Shown here piece by piece: positions 45,463 through 54,878 of a DNA stretch of 64,000 bases. The notes beneath the pieces were generated by a model. That model was given only the letters and a program-made list of their open reading frames with translations, ran no database searches and was not told where the DNA came from. The stretch is from a bacterium (GTDB lineage: Bacteria > Myxococcota > UBA727 > JAUIJE01): assembly GCA_030431455.1 (NCBI GenBank), contig JAUIJE010000007.1, positions 124,001 to 188,000 of the forward strand, in the 5' to 3' direction. Position 1 is the first letter of the stretch. The number at the start of each line of letters is the position of its first letter. Made by a program: the position numbers and the translations under genes.

Positions 45463-46212
45463 TCAGGGGGCGATGGGCGGGTAGCTCATGACCACAAACG
45501 GAATCGAGAGGTTGCCGGCGGCGATGGCGGCGACGAGCAGCCAGCCGAGGGTGCGGGCGATGGGCGTCCAGCTTTTGTGATTCAGCCCCAGGGTCTGCCA
45601 AACGCTCTGGGTGCCGTGCACGAGGTGCATGAGCAGGAGCAGGTTGCAGATGGTGTAGAGGGCCACGAACCCGACCTGGCCAAAGGACACGCGCAGCATC
45701 TTGTACACGTCGTGGTGGCCGGCCTGGTCTTGGTACTGGAGAATGTCATTGCTCACGCCCATGACCTCGACGGGCAGGCCGATGGTGAAGTGAAACAGAT
45801 GAAAGAGGATGAACAGCCCGACCACGATGCCGGACACGGGCATGATCTTGCCGAACACCGTGGACTTCTGCGAACGCTTCATCGCGTACCGGGACGGGCG
45901 CGCGGCTTTGTTCTTCATGGTCAGGCGGAACGCGAACCCGATGTGCAAAAACACCGCCCCGATGAGGGTGATGCGCGTGCCCCAGAGCAGGGCGGGGGTG
46001 CTCTTCAGAAAGTGCCCATAGTCATTGATTTGTTGTCCCCAGTACCCGTCCGGGGGCGCGGGCAAGAACACCTGGAGGTTGCCGGCCATGTGGCCGATGA
46101 CGAACCCCCACATGATGACCCCGGTGAGGGCCACGAGGATCTTCGCCCCGATGGACGAGCCAAAGAAGTCGAGGACCAACCGGAAGGGATTGAACGAAGT
46201 CTGGGTGCTCAT
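45463..46212 (-). CDS. sdhC: Succinate dehydrogenase cytochrome b558 subunit
   Basis: 249 aa integral membrane protein with five hydrophobic segments (from about VALTGVIMWGFVIGHMAGNL to LLVAAIAAGNLSIPFVVM), as in single-subunit type-B anchors of the b558 class. Conserved histidines that could ligate haem are in GHMAGNLQ, VFLHIGFAF, FHLFHF and LMHLVHGTQS. It receives electrons from SdhB and reduces quinone. CAGGAGG precedes the ATG. Confidence 0.94.
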   Translation of the reverse strand: MSTQTSFNPFRLVLDFFGSSIGAKILVALTGVIMWGFVIGHMAGNLQVFLPAPPDGYWGQQINDYGHFLKSTPALLWGTRITLIGAVFLHIGFAFRLTMKNKAARPSRYAMKRSQKSTVFGKIMPVSGIVVGLFILFHLFHFTIGLPVEVMGVSNDILQYQDQAGHHDVYKMLRVSFGQVGFVALYTICNLLLLMHLVHGTQSVWQTLGLNHKSWTPIARTLGWLLVAAIAAGNLSIPFVVMSYPPIAP

Positions 46213-46248
46213 CCGCGCCTCCTGAGGGCTTTTGTGGCATCAAGCAAA

Positions 46249-46266
46249 GGCCCCCGCGAGGGGGGC
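46249..46266 (-). terminator. Hairpin between mdh and sdhC
   Basis: GGCCCCC-gcga-GGGGGCC stem at 46249-46266, 11 bp after the mdh stop on the minus strand, followed on that strand by tttgctt. It could be a weak or partial terminator that lowers sdh expression relative to mdh, or a processing/stability hairpin. Confidence 0.45.
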
Positions 46267-46276
46267 CGGTTGCCGA

Positions 46277-48047
<1,771 letters not shown>

Positions 48048-48054
48048 CCAGCCG

Positions 48055-49116
48055 TCAGTCCGAGACTTTTTCGCCCGCGGCGGCGGCGACTTTGTGGGCC
48101 CGGCCGCTGTCGCGGGTCAGCAGCCCGAAGCCGACAAGCTTGGCCAAAAGCCGCGCCCCGACGTTGGCGTCGATCGAGTCGGGTCCCTCGGGGCCCGGCG
48201 CGACCTCGCACAGGTCCGCCCCGATGATGCGCCGGCCGGAATGGTGCAAGGCCTCGAGCAACAGGACCGCCTCGTCGAACGACATGCCGCCCGGCACCGG
48301 CGTGCCCGTGTGGGGGCACTCGGTGGGGGACATGCCGTCGATGTCAAAGGTGACGTACACCGAGGGCGGGAGGTGGCCGACGGCCTCGTCGAAGAGCGCG
48401 CGCACGCGGCCCTCCGCCCGGGCGTGCCGCAGCTGGCGGTCGAACACCGGGTGCAAGTGATCGTGTTCCGTGAGCATCCGGTGCTCGGCCGCGCACAGGT
48501 CGCGCAGGCCCACCGACACCGTCGGCACCGGGCCCGCCCGATGCAAAAACTCGTACAAGAACGACGCGTGGGAGTGCACGAAGCCCTCGTAGGCGACGCG
48601 CAGGTCGGCGTGGGCGTCGACGTGCAGCACCCCCATGTCGGGGTGCGCCTTCTTCGCGGCCAACAGCGGGCCGAGGGCGATCGAGTGGTCACCGCCGACC
48701 ACGGCCACAAACGCGCCCCTGGCGTGCCAGGCCGCGCAGCGCTTCTGCAGGTCCGCGCACAGCTCGGCGCCGGCCGCATCGACGAGGGCGATGTCGGCGG
48801 GGTCGGGGTCGAGCTCGTTTTCCAAGGCCGCGATCACCCGGCGCGCGGCGGGGCGGACGTCATCGGAGCGCGCGCCCCAGTCGTACAGAATCTCGCTCGC
48901 GATCGCGTGCCGGCCGAGGTCGCCCACGTCGAGGTCGAACAGATCGATCTGGTGGCTGGCGCGCCGCATCGCCTCGGGGCCGTCCCGGGTCCCGGTGCGA
49001 AAAGACACCGTGGCCTCGTAGGGCGCGCCGAGGATCACGGCGTCGGCCTCAGACAGGTCCGCGTCGAGGCCAAAAAAGCCGCTGTCGGGAGAAGGGGGGC
49101 CGTCTTGGTCGGGCAT
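48055..49116 (-). CDS. Agmatinase/arginase-family ureohydrolase
   Basis: 353 aa binuclear manganese enzyme. Metal-ligand motifs are complete: GGDHSIALG, DAHADLR, SHASFL and FDIDGMSP. Family members release urea from agmatine, arginine or related guanidino compounds. Agmatinase (SpeB) is the usual match for this length, but formiminoglutamase or guanidinobutyrase activity cannot be excluded. It is convergent with the LeuA-domain gene, 7 bp apart. Confidence 0.88.
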   Translation of the reverse strand: MPDQDGPPSPDSGFFGLDADLSEADAVILGAPYEATVSFRTGTRDGPEAMRRASHQIDLFDLDVGDLGRHAIASEILYDWGARSDDVRPAARRVIAALENELDPDPADIALVDAAGAELCADLQKRCAAWHARGAFVAVVGGDHSIALGPLLAAKKAHPDMGVLHVDAHADLRVAYEGFVHSHASFLYEFLHRAGPVPTVSVGLRDLCAAEHRMLTEHDHLHPVFDRQLRHARAEGRVRALFDEAVGHLPPSVYVTFDIDGMSPTECPHTGTPVPGGMSFDEAVLLLEALHHSGRRIIGADLCEVAPGPEGPDSIDANVGARLLAKLVGFGLLTRDSGRAHKVAAAAGEKVSD

Positions 49117-49169
49117 ACAGGGGGTAAAGCGGGTTTGCGGTTTTTCGGCAAGGCCGGCAAGTTGCGGGA

Positions 49170-49745
49170 GTGAACCGCGTTTGGCTGGTCGTCTTGTCCA
49201 TGGGTCTGGCCGGGTGCCAGACGGTGACGGTGCGCGCCCCCGCGGGCACGGTGGTCAAGGTGGACGACAAGGAGCACGAGGTGGCCGACGGCGAGCGGGA
49301 CATCGAGGTCGCGCCCGGCTTCGCGCCGGTGCCCTATGAGGTGTTTCGCGCCGATGGCAAGGCCCCGCGGTACGAGGGCACGATCGAGCGCAGCGAGTTT
49401 TCGGTGTGGTGGGCGGTGGGGGCGTTGGCGTTGACCGCGTGTACGCTGCCGACGTGTGTGTTGTGCGCGGTGTCGGTGGCCAACCCGGGCTTGTTTGTGG
49501 CCCCGGTGTTCGCGGTGACCTCGGTCAGCTTCGCCCCGATTTCTGCGATCATCCTGGCCCCCTCGTGGTTCACCCTGCCGTTGGTCGGGGCCGGGACCGT
49601 GGCCGGGGCCCAGCCCCTGTGGCTGCTCGGCTTTGCCGAGCGCCTGCCCGACCAGGTCGAGCTCACCGCCGAGGGCGCGGTGCCTCTCGCGCCCGACGAG
49701 CGCGGTCGGCGGGGCCCGGCTTCGGCCACCGGGGTGCGGTTTTGA
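49170..49745 (+). CDS. Polytopic lipoprotein of unknown function
   Basis: 191 aa from a GTG. The signal peptide ends at lipobox GLAGC. A short soluble part with a PEGA-like strand pattern (VRAPAGTVVKVDDKEHEV) follows. Two or three hydrophobic segments lie at about 78-150 (WWAVGALALTACTLPTCVLC, VAPVFAVTSVSF, LPLVGAGTVAGAQPLWLLG). The combination suggests an inner-membrane lipoprotein. Its TGA overlaps the TTG of the following protease gene (TTGA), so it belongs to that cluster. Confidence 0.68.
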   Translation: MNRVWLVVLSMGLAGCQTVTVRAPAGTVVKVDDKEHEVADGERDIEVAPGFAPVPYEVFRADGKAPRYEGTIERSEFSVWWAVGALALTACTLPTCVLCAVSVANPGLFVAPVFAVTSVSFAPISAIILAPSWFTLPLVGAGTVAGAQPLWLLGFAERLPDQVELTAEGAVPLAPDERGRRGPASATGVRF

Positions 49746-51070
49746 ACGGGGCGGCCCGTGGCCTGGTGTTCGGGTGCCTGGCGGTGGCCGCGGCCACCGG
49801 CTGTGTGGTCCAGGGCCCGGTCGAGGTCGAGGCGTTGGTCGCCGACGGGCAGGGCAGCATGGAGCGCGGGGTGACGACCTTACAGACGGTGACCGACCTG
49901 TACGCGGGCACCGGCTCCGAGTTCGACGTCGTGGGCGGGCTGATGCTCACGTTCGATTTTGTGTTCACCACCATGACCACCGGCGACTACACCTATCCCC
50001 AGATGGTCGAGGAAGGCCGGCGCGGTGCCCGCAACGCGCTCAACCTGCGCCTGAGCGCCAACCCCTTGACCGGGGTGTACGAGAGCGAAGACTTCGACAC
50101 GTTTTTGTACCTGACGGTGTTTTCCAACGTCGAGAAGGCCTGGGCGTTCTTCCGCGACGACCTCGGGGACGACAGCGGCGCGACCCAGGACCACGGCCTG
50201 GTGGGGCTGTACGGCAGCCAGGTGTTGTCCTCGCTGCTGCCGGTGCCGATCACCCCGGGCAACGACAACGCCGCCTACGTGTCCATCGGCGATGTCTTTT
50301 ACACCCTGCGGGTGCACGACCAGGAGGGCATTCCCTTGGCCATGAGCCAGGGCGTGATCGCCCACGAGTTCGGCCACCGCATCTTTTTTCACAATGTGAT
50401 TGTGGACAATGCCTTTGAGGCCTGGAAAACGATCTTCGCCAATGTCGAGGTCGACCAACAAAATCCCCAGGCCGCGACCCAACAGAACTCCCGGGGGCAG
50501 ATCATCATGCGCGGCCTCGACGAGGGGCTCGCGGACGTGTTCGCGGTGTCGATGGTGGGCACCGGGCACTTCACCGAAGACTCGTTCATCGACTCCGCCT
50601 CCTCGCTGACCGGGGGCTGGAGCGACCAGGCCGCGTTCCGCGACCTCGAAGGCGACTTCGCGACGTTCGTCACCTTCGAACAGATGCAGGACGACGTCGA
50701 CAACGACCTCCCGTTCCAGTGCGGCCGCATCCCCGCGGTGGGCGAGGAGATCGACGGCCTCGCCAACGAGGTGTTCAATCCCTACTGCCTCGGCGTGCTC
50801 CTCGCGCGCACGGTGTACGAGGCCGCGGGCCGGTCCCCCGAGGTGATGCGCCGCGACTTCGCCCCCCGCATCCTGCCGGCCCTGCAGGAGACCGGGCGCC
50901 GGGTGGCGGCGGAGAGCGCCGCCCAGGAGGTGTTCAAGTTCGAACCCGAGTATCTCCTGGACGCGATCGCCCAGCAGCTCGCGGCCGACGACCGCGCGTC
51001 GTTCTGCGCGGTGGTCAAAGACCGGTTCTCGTCGCTGACCTCGGCGGGGGTGATCCCAACGTGTCCCTGA
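49742..51070 (+). CDS. Lipoprotein metalloprotease, thermolysin-like (gluzincin) motif
   Basis: 442 aa. The TTG start overlaps the preceding stop; lipobox AATGC near residue 21. The zinc motif H208-E-F-G-H212 is followed by DEGLADVFA with Glu at 261, which mirrors the NExxSDIFG third-ligand motif of thermolysin-type M4 enzymes. All expected catalytic residues are therefore present. Beyond these motifs the sequence is not a familiar M4 enzyme and lacks its propeptide layout. It is a paralogue of the gene at 51855 (same EDFDT, EQEGIPLA, RFSSL-type blocks). It is probably a surface or periplasmic protease. Confidence 0.75.
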   Translation: MNGAARGLVFGCLAVAAATGCVVQGPVEVEALVADGQGSMERGVTTLQTVTDLYAGTGSEFDVVGGLMLTFDFVFTTMTTGDYTYPQMVEEGRRGARNALNLRLSANPLTGVYESEDFDTFLYLTVFSNVEKAWAFFRDDLGDDSGATQDHGLVGLYGSQVLSSLLPVPITPGNDNAAYVSIGDVFYTLRVHDQEGIPLAMSQGVIAHEFGHRIFFHNVIVDNAFEAWKTIFANVEVDQQNPQAATQQNSRGQIIMRGLDEGLADVFAVSMVGTGHFTEDSFIDSASSLTGGWSDQAAFRDLEGDFATFVTFEQMQDDVDNDLPFQCGRIPAVGEEIDGLANEVFNPYCLGVLLARTVYEAAGRSPEVMRRDFAPRILPALQETGRRVAAESAAQEVFKFEPEYLLDAIAQQLAADDRASFCAVVKDRFSSLTSAGVIPTCP

Positions 51071-51762
51071 CCAGCCTGGTCCTGTTGTGGGCCCTCACCG
51101 GCGCGGGCCCCGACGACGCCCCCGACGGCCTCGTCGACGACGGCGCGCCCGCCGCGGCCGAAGACCGTACGCCCGCCGCCGCCCCCGCGGACCCGCCCGC
51201 CGACGCCCTCGACGAGGACGCCGCCACCTCTGCAGACGAGGCCGCGCCCACCCCCGCGGTGCCCGACGAGTGGACCTTCCGCGTGGACACCGGCGTCAAC
51301 TGGCTCGCCACCGGCGCGGCCACCGGGGTGGGCACCAACGTGCTCCCGGTCTACGAACTCGGCTTCGGCTTTCGCCGGCAGGTGGGCGTGCCCGGCTTGG
51401 TGCTCGGGGGCATCACCTCGGTGGGGTTTGCCCAGGAGTCGGCCGGCAACCGCACCGTCCGGGTGGGGGCGGCGTACCTGGCCGCCGACCTCCGCGGGTT
51501 CTGCGGGTACGAGCTGCTCGACTCCCAGCGGTTCGGGCTGCTGCCGTACGCGTACGCAGGCACATTGGTCGGCGGGGGACCGGGCGCGACCAAGGTCAAC
51601 GCCGACGTCGCCTACCGCGTGGCCGTGCTCAGCGGGCTGATGGCCGGCGTGGGGGTCGAGCTCAGCCTGTGGCAGGTGGTGTTCGCCCTCGATCTCGGCG
51701 CCGGCGTCGCCAACTTCCGCGTGGCCTTACAAAGCCGCGCCACCGTCGGCGTACGCTTCTAG
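51061..51762 (+). CDS. Outer-membrane beta-barrel-like protein
   Basis: 233 aa from a GTG overlapping the protease stop by 10 bp. A weak signal sequence (SLTSLVLLWALTGAG) precedes a 60-residue acidic Ala/Pro/Asp linker. The rest is alternating short strands rich in Gly, Val and aromatic residues (WTFRVDTGVNWLATGAATGV, LLPYAYAGTLVGG), ending in the typical outer-membrane C-terminal Phe (TVGVRF). About eight strands would make a small barrel. It is sandwiched between two paralogous protease genes, suggesting a shared envelope function. Confidence 0.62.
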   Translation: MSLTSLVLLWALTGAGPDDAPDGLVDDGAPAAAEDRTPAAAPADPPADALDEDAATSADEAAPTPAVPDEWTFRVDTGVNWLATGAATGVGTNVLPVYELGFGFRRQVGVPGLVLGGITSVGFAQESAGNRTVRVGAAYLAADLRGFCGYELLDSQRFGLLPYAYAGTLVGGGPGATKVNADVAYRVAVLSGLMAGVGVELSLWQVVFALDLGAGVANFRVALQSRATVGVRF

Positions 51763-51854
51763 GGCCACGCTTCCAGAGGCCACCCGGCGCGTGTGGGGGG
51801 GTGTCGCCTGTCCCGTCGGGGCCGGGGCCGACCCGGCGTCGATACAATGGTCCC

Positions 51855-53177
51855 ATGCCCAACCACGCGGTCCGGGGAATGTGCCTGAGCGTCCTGCTCG
51901 GGGCCGGCTGTGCCCCCATCGTGGGCCCGGTCGACGTCGAGGCCGCGGTCCCGCAGAGCCTGCTCGCGGCCGATTACCGGCTGGAGACGGTGCGCCTCGA
52001 GACCGTGACCGAGCTCGGGGCGGGCCGGGGCACGCACTTCGACATCGTCGGGTACTTCAACATCACCAACGACTTCTTGCAGGCCAACATCGACTTCGAC
52101 GACAAGGACGCGCAGTCGTCGATGAAGCGCGAATCGCGCGCCTACGGGTCGTCGGGACCGCTGGCCCCGCGCCTGCGCTACAACCCGGTGGCCGATCGCT
52201 ACGAGGCGGAGGACTTCGACACGCTGGTGTACCTGTCGGCCTTCCACGCCTTTGAGAACATCTGGCGCTACTACGAAGACACCATCGGGGACGGCACCCG
52301 CGCGACCCGCGAAAAGACCATCGTCTCGTTGTACGGGGGCGCGGTGGCCAGCGCCCAAGTGCCGATCACCATCACCGCCACCCACGACAACGCCGAGTAC
52401 CTGCCCACCGGCGACGTGTTCGCGATCAAACGCGTGGAGGAACAAGAGGGCATTCCCCTCGCGGTGAACTGGGCGGTGTTGGCGCATGAGTTTTTCCACC
52501 GGGTGTTTTTCCACCACGTGCAAAGCGAGGGCGGGGCCCTCAAGTACGTGATCGACGTGATTTGGCCGGGGGAGGTCGCCGGGGGCCGGAGCCCGGGCGA
52601 CAACGACAACCCGCGGGCCTACCAGGTCTACCGGGGGGTCAACGAGGGCCTGGCCGACATCTTCGCCATCGGCATGACCGGCCGCACCTCGATTTTTGTG
52701 GGCTCGGACCAGGATCCCACCTTCCATTTGCACAGCCGCTACCGGGACCTGACCGGCGACTTCGCCGACGAGCTCACCTACGAAGCGCTCACCAATGCCA
52801 TTGAGGATGACACCGGCCGTAAAAAATGTGGCAAGCTGCCGGTCGATGACGAGGACGAGAGCTTCATCAATGTGTACTGCCTGGGCACCCTGGTGGCGCG
52901 GGTCATCTACGACACCGCGGACAAGGACTTCGAGCTTCTGCAGAGCCGGGTCTTGCCCCAGGTGCTCAAGGTGTTGCGCCCCCTGGGCGAGGACATCGCG
53001 GTGCGCAGCGAAGAGGACGAAGGCCGGCTGAGCTTCGAGGTCCCGATGCTGTTCAACCGGGTGTTTGACGGGCTCGATCCCGACCTGCGCGAAGGGTTCT
53101 GCGACTCCCTGCGGGGACGCTTCTCGTCGGTGTACAGTGACATTGTGGGCTGCGCGGCGCTGCTGCCGCTGCCCTGA
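51855..53177 (+). CDS. Lipoprotein metalloprotease, thermolysin-like, paralogue
   Basis: 440 aa. Lipobox LLGAGC near residue 19. Zinc motif H211-E-F-F-H215 and NEGLADIFAIGM with Glu at 264 repeat the pattern of the gene at 49742. Aligned blocks include YEAEDFDTLVYLSAFHAFEN, EEQEGIPLAVNWAVLAHEFF and the C-terminal GFCDSLRGRFSSVYSD. Two Cys pairs (KKCGKLP, NVYCLGTL) occupy the same places as in the first copy. It is separated from the beta-barrel gene by 92 bp, so it may have its own promoter. Confidence 0.75.
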   Translation: MPNHAVRGMCLSVLLGAGCAPIVGPVDVEAAVPQSLLAADYRLETVRLETVTELGAGRGTHFDIVGYFNITNDFLQANIDFDDKDAQSSMKRESRAYGSSGPLAPRLRYNPVADRYEAEDFDTLVYLSAFHAFENIWRYYEDTIGDGTRATREKTIVSLYGGAVASAQVPITITATHDNAEYLPTGDVFAIKRVEEQEGIPLAVNWAVLAHEFFHRVFFHHVQSEGGALKYVIDVIWPGEVAGGRSPGDNDNPRAYQVYRGVNEGLADIFAIGMTGRTSIFVGSDQDPTFHLHSRYRDLTGDFADELTYEALTNAIEDDTGRKKCGKLPVDDEDESFINVYCLGTLVARVIYDTADKDFELLQSRVLPQVLKVLRPLGEDIAVRSEEDEGRLSFEVPMLFNRVFDGLDPDLREGFCDSLRGRFSSVYSDIVGCAALLPLP

Positions 53178-53182
53178 GCCGG

Positions 53183-53530
53183 TCAGAACCGCATCAGCAT
53201 CGCGCCCACGCCGCCTTTGGCCGCGGGCATGAGCAGGTTGCCCACCTTCTCGACGAGGGCGGTGTCGCCCATGGCCACGGGCACGAGCTCTTCGGCGGAC
53301 GAAAAGGTGCCGGACACCAAGGACTCGAACACGTCTTGGCTCCAGGTGAGCACGAGGTCGGCCTCCAGGCTCAGCTCGGCGGACAGCGCATCCGGCGCGG
53401 CGTGGTCCCCGAAGCGCAGGGTCCACGCCCCGACCCCGTGCACGATGATGCACACCGACCCGCGGTTGCGATCGAACAGCAGGCTGCGCTTTTCGATCAC
53501 CGCGGGCAGGGCCCGTTCAAAGAATGTCAT
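53183..53530 (-). CDS. SCP2-like lipid-carrier domain protein
   Basis: 115 aa. The pattern (RNRGSVCIIVHGVGAWTLRF, AELSLEADLVLTWSQDVFES, then LVPVAMGDTALVEKVGNLL) fits the sterol-carrier-protein-2 fold, a lipid-binding pocket protein, at about the normal domain length. There is no signal peptide, so it should be cytoplasmic. The ligand is unknown. The start at 53530 is chosen at MTFFERALPAV. It is convergent with the second protease gene, with 5 bp between stops. Confidence 0.68.
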   Translation of the reverse strand: MTFFERALPAVIEKRSLLFDRNRGSVCIIVHGVGAWTLRFGDHAAPDALSAELSLEADLVLTWSQDVFESLVSGTFSSAEELVPVAMGDTALVEKVGNLLMPAAKGGVGAMLMRF

Positions 53531-53553
53531 CGTGTCCACACCGCCCGTTACGG

Positions 53554-53588
53554 GGCGCGGCCGCACAAAAAAAGCCCCGCGCCGCGGG
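53554..53588 (-). terminator. Terminator-like hairpin upstream of the SCP2-like gene
   Basis: On the minus strand CCCGC-ggc-GCGGG (53576-53588) is followed by GC and seven Ts (53567-53573), which looks like an intrinsic terminator. It lies 37 bp before the ATG of the SCP2-like gene and no minus-strand gene ends there. A competing stem ggcgcgg/ccgcgcc (53554-53560 with 53577-53583) spans the T-tract. It may be an attenuator or a chance structure. Confidence 0.35.
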
Positions 53589-53812
53589 CCGGGCCGGCAC
53601 CGTCCGCGCCTGCGGACGCCACCCCCGGCGCGCTCACCGGTGCCGAAGTACCCGCCGGGACTTGCCGTGACCATCCGGAAACAACCTGTAACCATATGAA
53701 TTGACGAGCATTTTTCTTTTCCGCGGCCGGCGCCAAAGTCGGCTGATCCGGGCTATAGCTTGCACAACCTCAGGCCCCCCGGGGCCCCGATTTTCAACAA
53801 GAGGAGACATCC

Positions 53813-54583
53813 ATGGCCCGCATTTCCCACTCGACCCCCATGACCGCCTACGACCACATCGCGAAGATGCTCGAGGACAAAGCTGGCCCGGACGGCATCG
53901 TCTCCCGCGCCGACGCCGAAGCCCTCGTGACCGAGCTGCGCAAGGACGGCCGCGGCACCGAGGCGCTCGCCGCCAACAACCTGTTCAAGATGATCGACGC
54001 CTTCGACAACAAAGAAGGCGCCCGCGTCACCGGCTTCGACCTCAAAATCAGCCGCAAGTTCGTCGAAGAGAAAATGCTCGAGAACCGTGACGTCAACCGC
54101 AACGGCTTCTCCCACGCCGAGATCGAGAAGATGTCGCCCACCGCGCGCGCCCTCGTCGAGCTCGGCCAGACCCTCGAGATCGCCAGCAAGGGCGGCCGCA
54201 TCGCCCACAGCGTGCCCGAGCAGGGCGCGGAGCACATCGCCTCGCTGATCCTCAAGTCGGCCGGCGCCGACGGCATCATCAGCCGCAAGGACGCGGACGC
54301 GCTCTTCGACAGCCTGTACGCCGAAGGCCGGGGCACCGAGAAGATCGCCGCCGAGTACTTCTTCTCGTTCATTGACCACCGCGACCACGAAAAAGGCGCC
54401 CGGGTGACCAGCGCGGACGTGGACAAGGCGCTCGCCTACGCCAAAGAGAAGCTCCTCGAGAACAAAGACAAGAACAACAACGGCTACAGCAAAGACGAAG
54501 TGGCCAAGTTCTCGACCACCGCCAAGGCGTTCTTGCTCGTCGGCCAGATGATCGAGGCCGGCATCATCAAGATGGAAGCCTGA
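53813..54583 (+). CDS. Duplicated EF-hand-type calcium-binding protein
   Basis: 256 aa, no signal peptide or membrane segment. Two homologous halves (about 10-120 and 138-248) each begin with a helical region (SRADAEALVTELRKDGRGTE and SRKDADALFDSLYAEGRGTE). Each ends in a canonical 12-residue EF-hand loop, DVNRNGFSHAEI and DKNNNGYSKDEV, with acidic residues at the first and last ligand positions. Weaker DGI(V/I)SR loops near 25 and 155 may be partner hands. AAGAGGAG precedes the ATG and a strong terminator follows. It is probably a calcium buffer or sensor. Confidence 0.78.
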   Translation: MARISHSTPMTAYDHIAKMLEDKAGPDGIVSRADAEALVTELRKDGRGTEALAANNLFKMIDAFDNKEGARVTGFDLKISRKFVEEKMLENRDVNRNGFSHAEIEKMSPTARALVELGQTLEIASKGGRIAHSVPEQGAEHIASLILKSAGADGIISRKDADALFDSLYAEGRGTEKIAAEYFFSFIDHRDHEKGARVTSADVDKALAYAKEKLLENKDKNNNGYSKDEVAKFSTTAKAFLLVGQMIEAGIIKMEA

Positions 54584-54637
54584 TGGGCCGCCCGCCGCCC
54601 CTGGGCGTCGGCTGATGCCTACGGGCATCACAAAATC

Positions 54638-54662
54638 GCCCCGCCACGTGCGGGGCTTTTTT
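54638..54662 (+). terminator. Rho-independent terminator
   Basis: GCCCCGC-cacgt-GCGGGGC (54638-54656) followed by six Ts, 54 bp after the EF-hand gene. It is a textbook intrinsic terminator. Confidence 0.92.
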
Positions 54663-54686
54663 GTCGGCGGGAGCGCGCGGCGGGAG

Positions 54687-54715
54687 TTGACCCTGTCGTC
54701 GCAAGCGGTTAGCAA
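54687..54715 (+). promoter_or_regulatory. Probable promoter of tRNA-Cys
   Basis: TTGACC (-35, 54687-54692), 17-bp spacer and TAGCAA (-10, 54710-54715). The start point would fall a few bases before the mature tRNA 5' end at 54729. The -35 is good, the -10 weak. Confidence 0.45.
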
Positions 54716-54728
54716 ATCGCTTGCTGAC

Positions 54729-54802
54729 GGCGTCGTGCCAGAGTGGCTATGGAGTGGTCTGCAAAACCATCTACACCGGTTCGATTCCGGTCGACGCCTC
54801 CA
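54729..54802 (+). tRNA. tRNA-Cys (GCA anticodon)
   Basis: 74 nt with encoded CCA. The acceptor stem GGCGTCG pairs with CGACGCC (54792-54798), and TCCA ends the gene. The anticodon stem GTGGT/ACCAT encloses loop CTGCAAA with anticodon GCA at 54761-54763. The T stem ACCGG/CCGGT has loop TTCGATT. Confidence 0.97.
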
Positions 54803-54832
54803 ACCCATCCGATAAGGATGGGTTTTTCGTTT
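54802..54832 (+). terminator. Rho-independent terminator after tRNA-Cys
   Basis: aacccatcc-gataa-ggatgggtt (54802-54824) followed by tttcgtttt. It ends the monocistronic tRNA transcript and separates it from the dehydrogenase gene. Confidence 0.9.
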
Positions 54833-54878
54833 TGCACGCGCAGCAAGGACGGGCGGCGCCCGACGTGAGGTTTTGAAC

